Positions 25,742 to 36,810 of a stretch of 64,000 bases of DNA are shown here, piece by piece (the stretch's first letter is position 1; each line of letters starts with the position of its first letter). Location: the NCBI RefSeq assembly GCF_019711595.1, contig NZ_JAIGNR010000001.1, positions 124,001-188,000 on the forward strand. Reading direction: 5' to 3'. Made by a program: the position numbers and the translations under genes. The notes under the pieces were generated by a model. It saw nothing but the letters and a program-made list of their open reading frames with translations. It was not told the origin of the DNA and ran no database searches. The DNA is from Qipengyuania sphaerica. GTDB lineage: Bacteria; Pseudomonadota; Alphaproteobacteria; Sphingomonadales; Sphingomonadaceae.

Positions 25742-25987
25742 TTACATGCCGTCCATTTCGTCGGCCTGCTCTTCCAGAGCGTCTTCGACGTCGTCAGCCT
25801 GCTCGTTGAGAGCATCGGCTTCGGCTTCCATGCCGGCTTCTTCAGCAGCGTCGGCCTGGTTTTCGAGATCGGTTTCCATGGCTTCAGCCTGGTCTTCCAT
25901 GGCTTCTTCCTGCGGGCCGTCACATGCGGCAAGGCCGAGGCTCAGGGCAGCGGCAGAAGCGACGAAAGCGGTCTTTGCGAATTTCAT
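25742..25987 (-). CDS. Small acidic lipoprotein C
   Basis: An 81-residue lipoprotein: MKFAKTAFVASAAALSLGLAACDG gives a signal peptide with lipobox LAAC (Cys22). The mature 60 residues are dominated by Ala, Glu, Asp and Met with a heptad-like pattern (EEAMEDQAEAMETDLENQAD, then NEQADDVEDALEEQADEMDG). It should be a highly negative helix, perhaps coiled coil, tethered to a membrane. Asp after the lipid-modified Cys is, in enterobacteria, an inner-membrane retention signal. AGGGGA precedes the ATG. It is a tandem paralogue of lipoprotein D upstream. Confidence 0.88.
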   Translation of the reverse strand: MKFAKTAFVASAAALSLGLAACDGPQEEAMEDQAEAMETDLENQADAAEEAGMEAEADALNEQADDVEDALEEQADEMDGM

Positions 25988-26091
25988 TTGGGTATCCCCT
26001 TGAGTGGTTATGATCGCGTCTCCGGCGTGTCCGGATGCAATCTTCATGGCTAAAATGTGTCAGGGCGGCGATTGGTTCCGCCGCTGCAAAA

Positions 26092-26129
26092 GAAAACGGC
26101 CCGAAAGCGCTTCCGGGCCGTTTCTTTTT
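26092..26129. terminator. Terminator between acidic lipoproteins C and D
   Basis: AAACGGCCCG (26094-26103) pairs with CGGGCCGTTT (26114-26123), with partial extension inwards. The flanks are T-rich on the plus side (CTTTTTC) and TCTTTTG on the minus side. As the gene at 26146 is on the minus strand, it should end that transcript before lipoprotein C. Confidence 0.85.
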
Positions 26130-26145
26130 CCTATGGAACAGCGTC

Positions 26146-26403
26146 TTAGTTGACGGCTTCTTCCATGCCCTCGGTCATCGCATCGGTGTCGCCTTCGGCA
26201 GCATCTTCGATGTCGTCGGCCTGGGCTTCCATGGCGTCGGCTTCTTCGTCGCTGATCATGCCGGCATCTTCCATGTCGTCGGCCTGAGCTTCCATGGCTT
26301 CAGCTTCTTCTTCAGCAGCTTCTTCTGCCGGGCTGTCGCAAGCGGCGAGGCCGAGGCTGAGGGCTGCGGCCGAAGCGACGAGGGTAGCTTTGGTGAACTT
26401 CAT
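26146..26403 (-). CDS. Small acidic lipoprotein D
   Basis: An 85-residue lipoprotein with a signal nearly identical to that of lipoprotein C (MKFTKATLVASAAALSLGLAACDS; lipobox LAAC). The mature part contains two copies of a repeat (EAMEAQADDMEDAG and DAMEAQADDIEDAA), and Ala/Glu/Asp/Met dominate. AAAAAGGGGAATC precedes the start. The gene has its own terminator and lies 158 bp upstream of its paralogue, so the pair arose by tandem duplication but each is a separate transcription unit. Function unknown; an anionic counterpart of small envelope lipoproteins such as Lpp is one possibility. Confidence 0.88.
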   Translation of the reverse strand: MKFTKATLVASAAALSLGLAACDSPAEEAAEEEAEAMEAQADDMEDAGMISDEEADAMEAQADDIEDAAEGDTDAMTEGMEEAVN

Positions 26404-26478
26404 TATGATTCCCCTTTTTTAAAGGGACTCGCGGCGCTGGCCGTCTGTCCCGGATCGAATGGATAACGTGTGGCTAAA

Positions 26479-26733
26479 TTATGGCAAGGCTCTTGCGCGA
26501 AGGACATTGTAGAGCGCGATCAGCACGATAGCGCCGAGCATCGCCCACATCAGCGTGCTGGCCCGGATCGCGCCGAGGAATACACCGCCCGAAGTGGCCA
26601 TGCCCACGCCCAGCGAACCGACGACACCGGCCACGACATTCCGCAGAATTCCGCGCCCGTCTTCGATCTGCAAGGCGATCGTCGCCAGCCAGCCGAGCAA
26701 GGCTCCGGTAACGATCAGGATAATCAGGCCCAT
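26479..26733 (-). CDS. GlsB/YeaQ/YmgE family stress-response membrane protein
   Basis: An 84-residue protein made of three hydrophobic helices: MGLIILIVTGALLGWLATIAL, RNVVAGVVGSLGVGMATSGG and STLMWAMLGAIVLIALYNVL. Glycine-rich helices and the GWLA motif near the start fit the transglycosylase-associated (YeaQ/YmgE) family, which is often induced by general stress. The biochemical role is unknown. It is flanked by lipoprotein D downstream and uppP upstream on the same strand with gaps of 75-89 bp, so an operon is uncertain. Confidence 0.85.
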   Translation of the reverse strand: MGLIILIVTGALLGWLATIALQIEDGRGILRNVVAGVVGSLGVGMATSGGVFLGAIRASTLMWAMLGAIVLIALYNVLRARALP

Positions 26734-26822
26734 TCAAACTTCCTTACGTGCGTATTCCGCACTCCAATCCACACAGCTGCCGAATGGTTCCGCAAATGCG
26801 ACGAACAGCGCCGGACAAAGGC

Positions 26823-27617
26823 CTAGAGAAGGGTCAGCAAGGCCACGCCCAGGATGACGCGATAGACAACGAAGACCAGCATCGAGGCCTTCTTCAGGAA
26901 GTTCATCAGGAACATCATCGTGGCAAGCGCGGTGAAGAAGGTCAGCACGCCCGATACGAGCGCATCCTGCTGCATCTGGGCGGTCGCCTCCGACAGGTCG
27001 AAAGCGGCGAGGAGGCCCGCCCCGAAAACTGCGGGAATGGCCAGCAGGAAGGAAAAACGGGCCGATTCGACGCGTCCGTAGCCAAGAGCGCGCGCGGCGG
27101 TCATCGTCGCGCCCGAGCGGCTGGTGCCGGGAATCAGTGCCAGCGCCTGAGCCAGCCCGACGAGAATAGCGTCCTTGAGGCTCATGTCCTCATAGGCCTT
27201 GGTTTGCTTGCCGAACTTGTCGGCGAGGCCGAGCAATATGCCGAAGATGATGAGATTGGTCGCGACGAGATCGGTCGAGCGGAAACCTTCGAGATAGCCG
27301 CCCAGCTTGATGAACAGCCCGGCGAGCACGGCGGGGATCGTGCCGATCGCGATGAACCAGAACAGCCGGCGCTGCTCGTCATCCTTGCCGAGGCCAACGC
27401 TCGCGAAACCGCCGCGCGCGAGGCCCATCACGTCCTTGCGGAAATAGAGTATGATCGCGAGCAGCGAGCCGACATGCACCGCCACATCGATCAGCGGGCC
27501 CTGGTCGGGGAAATCGGTCAGCTTCGGGATGAGGATCAGGTGTCCCGACGAGGAAATCGGCAGGAACTCGGTGATCCCCTGGACGATCGCGATGATCAAT
27601 TCTTGAAGGAAAGTCAT
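26823..27617 (-). CDS. uppP: Undecaprenyl-diphosphatase
   Basis: A 264-residue polytopic membrane enzyme with both UppP signatures, QGITEFLPISSSGHLIL near the N-terminus and IPGTSRSGATMTAARALG around residues 155-175. It dephosphorylates undecaprenyl pyrophosphate to recycle the lipid carrier for peptidoglycan and other envelope polymers, and can give bacitracin tolerance. Roughly eight membrane helices can be seen. Length is normal for BacA/UppP. Confidence 0.96.
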   Translation of the reverse strand: MTFLQELIIAIVQGITEFLPISSSGHLILIPKLTDFPDQGPLIDVAVHVGSLLAIILYFRKDVMGLARGGFASVGLGKDDEQRRLFWFIAIGTIPAVLAGLFIKLGGYLEGFRSTDLVATNLIIFGILLGLADKFGKQTKAYEDMSLKDAILVGLAQALALIPGTSRSGATMTAARALGYGRVESARFSFLLAIPAVFGAGLLAAFDLSEATAQMQQDALVSGVLTFFTALATMMFLMNFLKKASMLVFVVYRVILGVALLTLL

Positions 27618-27634
27618 GGGTTCACTCCCATGAA

Positions 27635-27675
27635 GAAAGGGCGGAGCAAGTCAAGCGACCTGCTCTGCCCTTCTA
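27635..27675 (-). terminator. Terminator after the M13 peptidase gene
   Basis: Read on the minus strand, GAAGGGCAGAGCA pairs with TGCTCCGCCCTTT (one mismatch) around a 12-nt loop, followed by CTTC. It lies 22 bp after the peptidase stop and just before the uppP start, so uppP has its own promoter or depends on read-through. Confidence 0.6.
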
Positions 27676-27697
27676 TCGTTTTGCGCCGCGGCGCGAC

Positions 27698-29827
27698 TTA
27701 CCAGATACGGATCCGTTCTTCGGGCGGCAGGTACATGTCGTCGTCTTCGGTCACGCCGAAAGCTTCGTACCATTCGTCCATGTTGCGCACGACGCCGTTG
27801 GTCCGGTATTCTTCGGGACTGTGCGTGTCGGTGCGCAGGCGGTTGCGATAGTTTTCCTCGCGCTGCTGCGAACGCCATACCTGCGCCCAGGCAAGGAAGA
27901 AGCGCTGGTCGCCGGTGAAGCCGTCGATCACGGGGACTTCCTGTCCTTCGGTAGCGATCTTGTAGGCCCGGTAGGCGAGGCTGAGGCCGCCAAGGTCGCC
28001 GATATTCTCGCCCAGCGTGAGGCGGCCGTTGACGCAGGTCTCGCCGGAATCCAGCGGGCAGAAGGCGTTATACTGCTCGACAAGCGCATTGCCGAGTTCG
28101 TCGAAAGCAGCGCGGTCGGCATCGGTCCACCAGTTCTCAAGCGCGCCGGTCGAATCGAACTTCGAACCCTGGTCGTCGAAACCGTGGCCGATTTCGTGGC
28201 CGATGACGCCGCCGATGGCTCCGTAGTTTACCGCAAGGTCTGCATTCGCGCCGAAGAACGGCTGCTGCAGGATTCCTGCCGGGAAGACGATCTCGTTCTT
28301 CAGCGGGTTGTAATAGGCGTTCACCGTCTGCGGCAGCATGCCCCATTCGGTCCGGTCGATCGGCTGGCCCAGCTTGTCGAGCATATCGCGCCATGCCCAG
28401 TGCGCTGCCGCCATGCGGTTGCCAAGCGGGTTACCTGCTTCGATGGCGAGGCCCTCATAGGTTTCCAGATTGTCGCGATAGCCGATCTTCGGGTCGAAGC
28501 TGGTGAGCTTGGCCATGGCCTGCTCCTTGGTCTCCTCGCCCATCCAGTCGATTTCGTCGATCGACTGCGCCATTGCCTTGCGCAGATTGGCGACCAGCTC
28601 GTCCATCGCGGCCTTGCTGGCCGGCGGGAAGTAACGCTCGACATAGGTTGCGCCCAGCAGTTCGCCGAGCATTCCTTCAGTCGAACCGATGGCACGCTTC
28701 CAGCGCGGGCGCTGTTCGGGCGTGCCGCGCAGCTTGTTGCCGAAGAAGGCGAAACTCGCCTCGTCGAAGCGGGTCGGCAGGATGGAGGCATTGTTCGAGA
28801 GGAACTGCGCGACGGTCCACGCCTTCAGCGTGTCGATGGGCGTACCCTGAAGCAGGCCAAGCATGCCTTCGAAGCCGCTGCCCAGCTTGTCCATGGTTTC
28901 CGCCGTCAGGCCGAGTTCCTTGGCGCGCTCCTCGCTCGGGCGCAGGTTGAAGACGATCAGGCGGTCGGTCTCCCCGAAGCCGCTCGCTTCGACCATGGTG
29001 GCAATCGGGAAGTCGCCCGCAAGCTCGCGCAGTTCGGCGGGCGTAAAGGGGTTGTAGATCAGGTCGAGGTTGCGGCTCGCTGCCCGGTCAGAGGCAATCT
29101 CGCGCGCAATCGTGTCTTCCATCTCGTATACCGCGGTCGCGGTGGCTTCCGGATTGGCATAGCCTGCTTCGGTGAAGAGGAAGGTCAGATATTCGCGATA
29201 GGCGGCCTTGATGCCTTCGCCCTTCTCGGTTTCGTCGAGGTAATAATCGCGGTCGGGCATGCCGAGGCCGTCCGAGCCGAGATATACCGAATAGCGATCC
29301 GGCTCCTTGGCATCGACTTCAACCTGCCCGCCGAGCGGCGAGGGATAGCCCGGGGTCGACCACAGGGTCACGAGACCTTCCAACGTGTCGGCGGCCATGA
29401 TGCGATCGAGATAGACCTGCGCCGGGGCGAGGCCGGCAGCGTCGATGGCATCGGTGTCGAGGTAGGAGCGGTACGCATCGACGAGGCGCTTCTCGTCGGA
29501 GGTCAGCGCGGCCGCGTCCTTCTTCATCAGGTCATCCATCAGCGCCTTGACGTCGGAAACCGACTTTTCGCCCAGCAGGGTGAAGGCACCGAAGCGGCTA
29601 TATTCGGACGGCAGCGGATTGGCGTCGAGCCACTTCTGGTTGGCATAGGCGAAAAAGTCGTCGCCCGGATCGATGTCTTCCGACAGCAGCTTGGGGTCGA
29701 CCCCCCATTCGCCGAAGCTCATCGTGGGCGCGGCAGTGGCCTCGGCAGCCGCATCTTCGGCGACGGCGGGAGCGCTCAGCGCAAGGGCCAGAGCGGACGC
29801 TCCGAGGGCAAGGATTCTGGTCTTCAT
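27698..29827 (-). CDS. M13-family (neprilysin/PepO-like) zinc metallopeptidase, exported
   Basis: A 709-residue protein with a signal peptide (MKTRILALGASALALALSAPAVA). The zinc motif is HEIGHGFDDQG at 544-548, the third ligand is in ENIGDLGGLSLAYRA, and the substrate-binding NAYYNPLKNEIVFPAGILQ precedes it. The N-terminal M13 domain (SEDIDPGDDFFAYANQKWL) is complete. The C-terminus ends ERIRIW as in typical bacterial M13 enzymes, which end close to CxxW. It cleaves oligopeptides in the periplasm or cell surface. GGAGA precedes the ATG. An unusually long antisense open frame covers the gene but is judged a shadow of codon bias. Confidence 0.95.
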   Translation of the reverse strand: MKTRILALGASALALALSAPAVAEDAAAEATAAPTMSFGEWGVDPKLLSEDIDPGDDFFAYANQKWLDANPLPSEYSRFGAFTLLGEKSVSDVKALMDDLMKKDAAALTSDEKRLVDAYRSYLDTDAIDAAGLAPAQVYLDRIMAADTLEGLVTLWSTPGYPSPLGGQVEVDAKEPDRYSVYLGSDGLGMPDRDYYLDETEKGEGIKAAYREYLTFLFTEAGYANPEATATAVYEMEDTIAREIASDRAASRNLDLIYNPFTPAELRELAGDFPIATMVEASGFGETDRLIVFNLRPSEERAKELGLTAETMDKLGSGFEGMLGLLQGTPIDTLKAWTVAQFLSNNASILPTRFDEASFAFFGNKLRGTPEQRPRWKRAIGSTEGMLGELLGATYVERYFPPASKAAMDELVANLRKAMAQSIDEIDWMGEETKEQAMAKLTSFDPKIGYRDNLETYEGLAIEAGNPLGNRMAAAHWAWRDMLDKLGQPIDRTEWGMLPQTVNAYYNPLKNEIVFPAGILQQPFFGANADLAVNYGAIGGVIGHEIGHGFDDQGSKFDSTGALENWWTDADRAAFDELGNALVEQYNAFCPLDSGETCVNGRLTLGENIGDLGGLSLAYRAYKIATEGQEVPVIDGFTGDQRFFLAWAQVWRSQQREENYRNRLRTDTHSPEEYRTNGVVRNMDEWYEAFGVTEDDDMYLPPEERIRIW

Positions 29828-29957
29828 GTAAATTTCTCCGGTCAGTCCCGGTCGTGCACGCTCCCCTAAGCGCACATGCGACCATGCAACGACCTCTATC
29901 AGCTATTTGGGCCGGGAGTCGCGGTTCATCGACGATTTACGCCTATTGATCGATGGA

Positions 29958-31775
<1,818 letters not shown>

Positions 31776-31845
31776 CGCCGCCCAACTAGGCCCGGGGCGC
31801 GGCAAAATCCACAGGCGAAAGGCGTATATGGCACTTTTACCCTAT

Positions 31846-31860
31846 TTGTGCATTGCACAA
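31846..31860. promoter_or_regulatory. Palindrome, candidate PhaR operator upstream of phaZ
   Basis: TTGTGCATTGCACAA is a perfect 7-1-7 palindrome with the TGC-N3-GCA core described for PhaR, the PHB-responsive repressor of alphaproteobacterial PHA genes. It lies about 84 bp upstream of the PHA depolymerase start and between divergent genes. The assignment rests on motif form and the neighbouring gene; PhaR itself is not in the window. Confidence 0.55.
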
Positions 31861-31943
31861 TGACGTTTCTACCGTCACAAAGTCCGCTTTCGGACGGGCC
31901 GCAGCATAGAAAACAAGAGCGCGGCCAGCAGGGGACGCATTGA

Positions 31944-33164
31944 ATGCTGTATCACGTACACGAATTGCAGAAGAGCTGGCTGTCGGGCGCCAGCACATGG
32001 GCCTCGATCGGCGCGGAGATGCTCTCCAACCCGGCGCTGCCCTTTGGCTACATGGGCATGGGTCCGATGGCGGCGAGCGCGCTCGAGGTCTTTGCGCACG
32101 CAACCGCCACCTATGGCAAGCCCGCCTGGGGCATCGAGACTGTCGAGAAGGATGGCAGGCATCACCCGGTCGTTGAGGCCACCGTCGTCAACAAGCCCTT
32201 CGGCGATCTCAAGCGCTTCCGCCGCGAGGATTTGCCCGAGGATGCGCCGCGCCTCCTGATCGTCGCGCCGATGAGCGGGCACTTCGCCACGCTGCTGCGC
32301 GGTACGGTCGAGCGGATGCTGCAGAACTACACCGTCTACGTCACCGACTGGGCTGATGCGCGCAACGTGCCGCTGCACGAGGGCCATTTCGACCTCGACG
32401 ATTACATGGATTACGTGATCGAGTTCCTCGAGCATATCGGCCCCGGCGCGCACGCCATGGCGGTATGCCAGCCCTCGGTTCCTGTGTTTGCCGCCACCGC
32501 GATCATGAACCGCGACGGGCACGAATGCGCGCCGAAGACGCTGACCATGATGGGTGGACCGATCGACACGCGCTGCTCGCCCACCAGCGTCAACGACCTC
32601 GCGATGGAGCGCCCGATCGAGTGGTTCCGTCACAATGTCATCGCCACTGTCCCGATGCAGTATCGCGGCGCAGGGCGGCAGGTGTACCCCGGCTTCATGC
32701 AGCTCGCCGGCTTCATGAGCATGAACCTCGGCAATCACATGATGAGCCATTACGAGATGTTCAAACACCTCACGGTCGGCGACGAGGCCTCCGCGCAGGC
32801 GACGAAGGATTTCTACGACGAGTACCGCAGCGTCTGCGACATGACAGCGGAATTCTACCTCCAGACGGTGCAGGAGGTCTTCCAGGACCACTCGATCCCC
32901 AACGGCACCTTCATGCATCGCGGCAAGCGCATCGACCTCGGCGACATCACCGGTACCGCGCTGTTAGCCATCGAGGGCGAGCGCGACGATATCTCGGGGC
33001 TGGGCCAGACCCGCGCTGCGCTGGAGCTGACGCCGAACCTCGATGCCTCGAAAAAGCGCTACTACATGGCCGAAGGTGCCGGGCATTACGGCATCTTCAA
33101 CGGCAGCAAGTGGCGCGGCAAGATCGCCCCCGTGGTAGAGGAATTCATTGCGGCGCATGGGTGA
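31944..33164 (+). CDS. phaZ: Intracellular polyhydroxyalkanoate depolymerase
   Basis: A 406-residue alpha/beta hydrolase of the intracellular PHB depolymerase family. VCQPSVPVFAATAIM (from Cys175) replaces the usual GxSxG lipase box with a cysteine-type nucleophile, as in PhaZa1 of Cupriavidus. YVTDWADARNVPLHEGHFDLDDYMDY is the conserved oxyanion/cap region, and GHYGIFNGSKWR near the C-terminus holds the catalytic His. It degrades storage PHB granules in the cytoplasm. GAGGGG-like purines precede the ATG, with a candidate PhaR operator further upstream. The PHA synthase genes are elsewhere. Confidence 0.94.
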   Translation: MLYHVHELQKSWLSGASTWASIGAEMLSNPALPFGYMGMGPMAASALEVFAHATATYGKPAWGIETVEKDGRHHPVVEATVVNKPFGDLKRFRREDLPEDAPRLLIVAPMSGHFATLLRGTVERMLQNYTVYVTDWADARNVPLHEGHFDLDDYMDYVIEFLEHIGPGAHAMAVCQPSVPVFAATAIMNRDGHECAPKTLTMMGGPIDTRCSPTSVNDLAMERPIEWFRHNVIATVPMQYRGAGRQVYPGFMQLAGFMSMNLGNHMMSHYEMFKHLTVGDEASAQATKDFYDEYRSVCDMTAEFYLQTVQEVFQDHSIPNGTFMHRGKRIDLGDITGTALLAIEGERDDISGLGQTRAALELTPNLDASKKRYYMAEGAGHYGIFNGSKWRGKIAPVVEEFIAAHG

Positions 33165-33210
33165 GAGTTGTCACACTACGGTTGAATGAATCTAATGGGC
33201 GACGCTGGGC

Positions 33211-33795
33211 ATGTATGAAGAAGAGGGTGATACCGCTCACATCTCCTTCCAATGGGTAGTCGGCGATACGAAAGCGCACGAACAGAATGTGCGCGAGATG
33301 ATCGGTTTTGACCACTCCTACGCAATTGCGATTTTCTCGCGGGTGGTTGCATTTGTCCTTACCTATTTCGTGGCGAAGGCCTTGCTGCCGGATACCGATT
33401 TTTTCGTGCTGATTTGGATCGTGCTGGCCGCCAGCCTCTCGATATGGGTCTCGCTCGGGGTTGAGATTTTTCTCATTAGAATGCTTGAACGATTGCAAGC
33501 AGTCGATCCCAAACGAGTTGGTTGGAATTCTGTTTGGCTGGATTCTTCGGGGGTCTCCTGGAGCACCGAAACCAGCGAGGACTATACAAGCTGGCTTGGT
33601 GTTATCGATGTAATCGAGCAAGAAGGTTCACTTTGGATCAAGACCGGACCGGCTCATGGATATTACATTCCGCCGAGAGTCTTCGCGTCCGTAGAAGAAC
33701 TTACGAATTGCAAAAAACTAATCGAGAAACTGAGGAACGACCCCGTACCTCCGAAGCATCTTGTTGGGACCAGCGATGGCATGGTCAAGCACTGA
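33211..33795 (+). CDS. YcxB-like two-span membrane protein, atypical composition
   Basis: A 194-residue protein with two membrane helices (about 37-59 and 62-90, FFVLIWIVLAASLSIWVSL). A C-terminal soluble domain has GYYIPPRVFASVEELTNCKKLIEKL, which resembles the end of YcxB-like proteins (typically an F/Y-x-P-x-R-x-F motif). The codon use is visibly more AT-rich than in its neighbours (many AAA, GAA, TTT, ATT codons), suggesting later acquisition. It follows phaZ by 46 bp but need not share its function. The product would face the cytoplasm with its C-terminal domain. Role unknown. Confidence 0.75.
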   Translation: MYEEEGDTAHISFQWVVGDTKAHEQNVREMIGFDHSYAIAIFSRVVAFVLTYFVAKALLPDTDFFVLIWIVLAASLSIWVSLGVEIFLIRMLERLQAVDPKRVGWNSVWLDSSGVSWSTETSEDYTSWLGVIDVIEQEGSLWIKTGPAHGYYIPPRVFASVEELTNCKKLIEKLRNDPVPPKHLVGTSDGMVKH

Positions 33796-33854
33796 GAGCA
33801 CTGTGAGCTCGCGCGCTTGAGCTCCTTGGCCGGGGGAAATTTCTCGCCCGGCGA

Positions 33855-34694
33855 TCACCCCAATCTCTCCGCATGCCACGCCACATGTTCGGCCATGAAG
33901 GTCGAGATGAAGTAATAGGAGTGGTCGTAGCCCTCCTGCATGCGGATTTCGGCGGGGATGCCGGCCTTGGCACATGCCATCGAGAGCAGGCCGGTCTTGA
34001 GCTGCTTTTCGAGGAAGTTGTCCGCCGTGCCCTGGTCGACCAGCAGGTGATCGAGCCGCGCGCCGTTATCGATCAGCGCGACTGTGTCGTACTCGGCCCA
34101 GGCCTCGCGGTCCTCACCGAGATAGCGTGACAGCGCCTTCTCGCCCCATGGCACCTTGGAGGGCGCGACGATGGGGGCGAAGGCGCTTACCGAGCGGAAG
34201 CGTCCGGGATTGCGCAGCGCGATTGTCAGCGCGCCGTGCCCTCCCATCGAATGGCCGGTGATGCCCTGGCGCGCCATGTCGGCGGGGAAGTTTGCCTCGA
34301 CCAGTGCGGGCAACTCGTCCTCGACATAGCTGCGCATGCGGTAGTGCTTCGACCACGGCTCGCGGGTTGCATCGACATAGAAGCCCGCGCCCTTGCCAAA
34401 ATCGTATTCCTCCGCCGCATCGGGCACGGCCTTGCCGCGCGGGCTGGTGTCGGGCGCGACGAAGATCACGCCATGCTCGGCACAGGCGGCGCGATATTCG
34501 CCCTTCTCGGTGACATTGGCATGCGTGCAGGTGAGGCCTGAGAGATACCACAGCACCGGCAGCTTCGCGCCCTCTTCATGCGGCGGGACATAGACCGAGA
34601 ACATCATCTCCGTCTCCGTCGCCTCCGACTGGTGGGTGAGGACGAACTGGTCACCGCCATGGGCCTTGTTCTGCGAGAGGTATTCGAGCGTCAT
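33855..34694 (-). CDS. fghA: S-formylglutathione hydrolase
   Basis: A 279-residue esterase-D family hydrolase. The nucleophile is in ITGHSMGGHGALTIAL, and SGLTCTHANVTEKGEYR and FVAPDTSPRGKAVPDAAEEYDFGKGAGFYVDAT are diagnostic. QEGYDHSYYFISTFMAEH carries the catalytic His. It hydrolyses S-formylglutathione to formate and glutathione, the second step of formaldehyde detoxification after FrmA, which is encoded in the same operon. The start overlaps the upstream deacylase stop by 4 bp (ATGA). Confidence 0.96.
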   Translation of the reverse strand: MTLEYLSQNKAHGGDQFVLTHQSEATETEMMFSVYVPPHEEGAKLPVLWYLSGLTCTHANVTEKGEYRAACAEHGVIFVAPDTSPRGKAVPDAAEEYDFGKGAGFYVDATREPWSKHYRMRSYVEDELPALVEANFPADMARQGITGHSMGGHGALTIALRNPGRFRSVSAFAPIVAPSKVPWGEKALSRYLGEDREAWAEYDTVALIDNGARLDHLLVDQGTADNFLEKQLKTGLLSMACAKAGIPAEIRMQEGYDHSYYFISTFMAEHVAWHAERLG

Positions 34695-35206
34695 GCGGTC
34701 TCCTGAACCGGGATTTCTGCGATCAGCGGCGCATGGCCCCACTCTTCGAGCAGCCGCAAGCAATCCGCGCCGGACAGGCCGATGGTCGCGGTGTTGCGAA
34801 GCGGGTGGACGTTGATGCGCTCAGCATCAGCAAGGCCGCGGTCGAGCACCACGGTGATGCTGCCGGGTTCGGCGTGTATCGCACCAAGCGGCGTTACCGA
34901 CCCGGGCGTAAGGCCGAGCAGTCGCTCCATGTCCTCTGGCTTGCCGAAGCTCACCCGCTTGCAGCCGATGGCTTGGGGAAGCGCCTTCAGGTTTACGCGC
35001 ATTTCGGCAGGCACGGTGACCAACCAGAACGCGCCGCCCGCATCCTTGAGGAACAGATTCTTGGTATGCTCGCCGGGGATCGCGGCCTTGATCCCGCGGC
35101 TTTCCTCGACGGTGAACACCGCCTCGTGTTCGTGATGCTCGAAGGGGATCGCGAGCGAGGCCAAATCCGCCCGCAATCCTTCTTCGCCGCGCAGCCTATC
35201 GCTCAA
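34691..35206 (-). CDS. YbaK/ProXp-type aminoacyl-tRNA deacylase
   Basis: A 171-residue single-domain editing protein of the YbaK/ProX family. FTVEESRGIKAAIPGEHTKNLFLKD contains the conserved tRNA/CCA-binding lysine region (KNLFLKD), and TPLGAIHAEPGSITVVLD contains the GxxxP-like loop. It probably clears mischarged tRNA(Pro). The start chosen is TTG, whose TTGA overlaps the stop of the VOC gene, matching the ATGA overlap at its other end. A GTG eight codons upstream is the alternative. Its placement between formaldehyde-oxidation genes is odd. Confidence 0.88.
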   Translation of the reverse strand: MSDRLRGEEGLRADLASLAIPFEHHEHEAVFTVEESRGIKAAIPGEHTKNLFLKDAGGAFWLVTVPAEMRVNLKALPQAIGCKRVSFGKPEDMERLLGLTPGSVTPLGAIHAEPGSITVVLDRGLADAERINVHPLRNTATIGLSGADCLRLLEEWGHAPLIAEIPVQETA

Positions 35207-35583
35207 TCGGTGACCCGGTGCAGTGCGCACAGCTTGTTGCCGTCCGGATCGCGCAGATAGGCGAGGTACATCTTCATGCCGCCGCCTTCGCGGATGCCGG
35301 GCGGGTCTTCGATCGATGTGCCGCCGGCTTCGACGCCCGCTGCGTGCCAGGCATCTGCCTGTTCGGGGGTCATCGCGAAACCGATGGTGCAGCCATTGCC
35401 GTGGGTTGCCGGCTGCCCGTCGATCGGCGGGGTGACGAGGAAAATCCCGCCATTGTGCATGTAGACCAGCCGGCCCTTGGGATCGAGGCTGCCCTCGCGC
35501 CCGCCCATCGCCTTGAAGGTGGCGTCATAGAACTTTTTCGAGCGGTCGATATCGTTCGAACCGACCATCATGTGCGAATACAT
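35203..35583 (-). CDS. VOC-family protein in the formaldehyde operon
   Basis: A 126-residue glyoxalase-like protein: MYSHMMVGSNDIDRSKKFYDATFKAMGG at the start and YLAYLRDPDGNKLCALHR at the end. VOC proteins of this kind often sit next to frmA/adhC in alphaproteobacteria and are sometimes annotated as glutathione-related lyases. GAGGAGACGAG precedes the ATG. It begins 23 bp after the frmA stop and overlaps the deacylase start by 3 bp. The context suggests an accessory role on a glutathione adduct; the activity is unproven. Confidence 0.88.
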   Translation of the reverse strand: MYSHMMVGSNDIDRSKKFYDATFKAMGGREGSLDPKGRLVYMHNGGIFLVTPPIDGQPATHGNGCTIGFAMTPEQADAWHAAGVEAGGTSIEDPPGIREGGGMKMYLAYLRDPDGNKLCALHRVTD

Positions 35584-35606
35584 TTCTCGTCTCCTCAAAA
35601 ATCCTG

Positions 35607-36716
<1,110 letters not shown>

Positions 36717-36810
36717 CTGAAACGAATCTCCTCTTCCGCAATCGGTAGGCACGGCGAAGGGCAGCGGCAAGTTGCTTTGTGTTAAGACTTGCGCGCATAG
36801 GGCTGGCCTT

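Noticed and set aside
27821-29869. 682-residue plus-strand open frame antisense to the M13 peptidase
   Set aside because: The minus frame encodes a complete M13 enzyme with signal peptide and HExxH. The plus frame is a codon-bias shadow without recognisable motifs.
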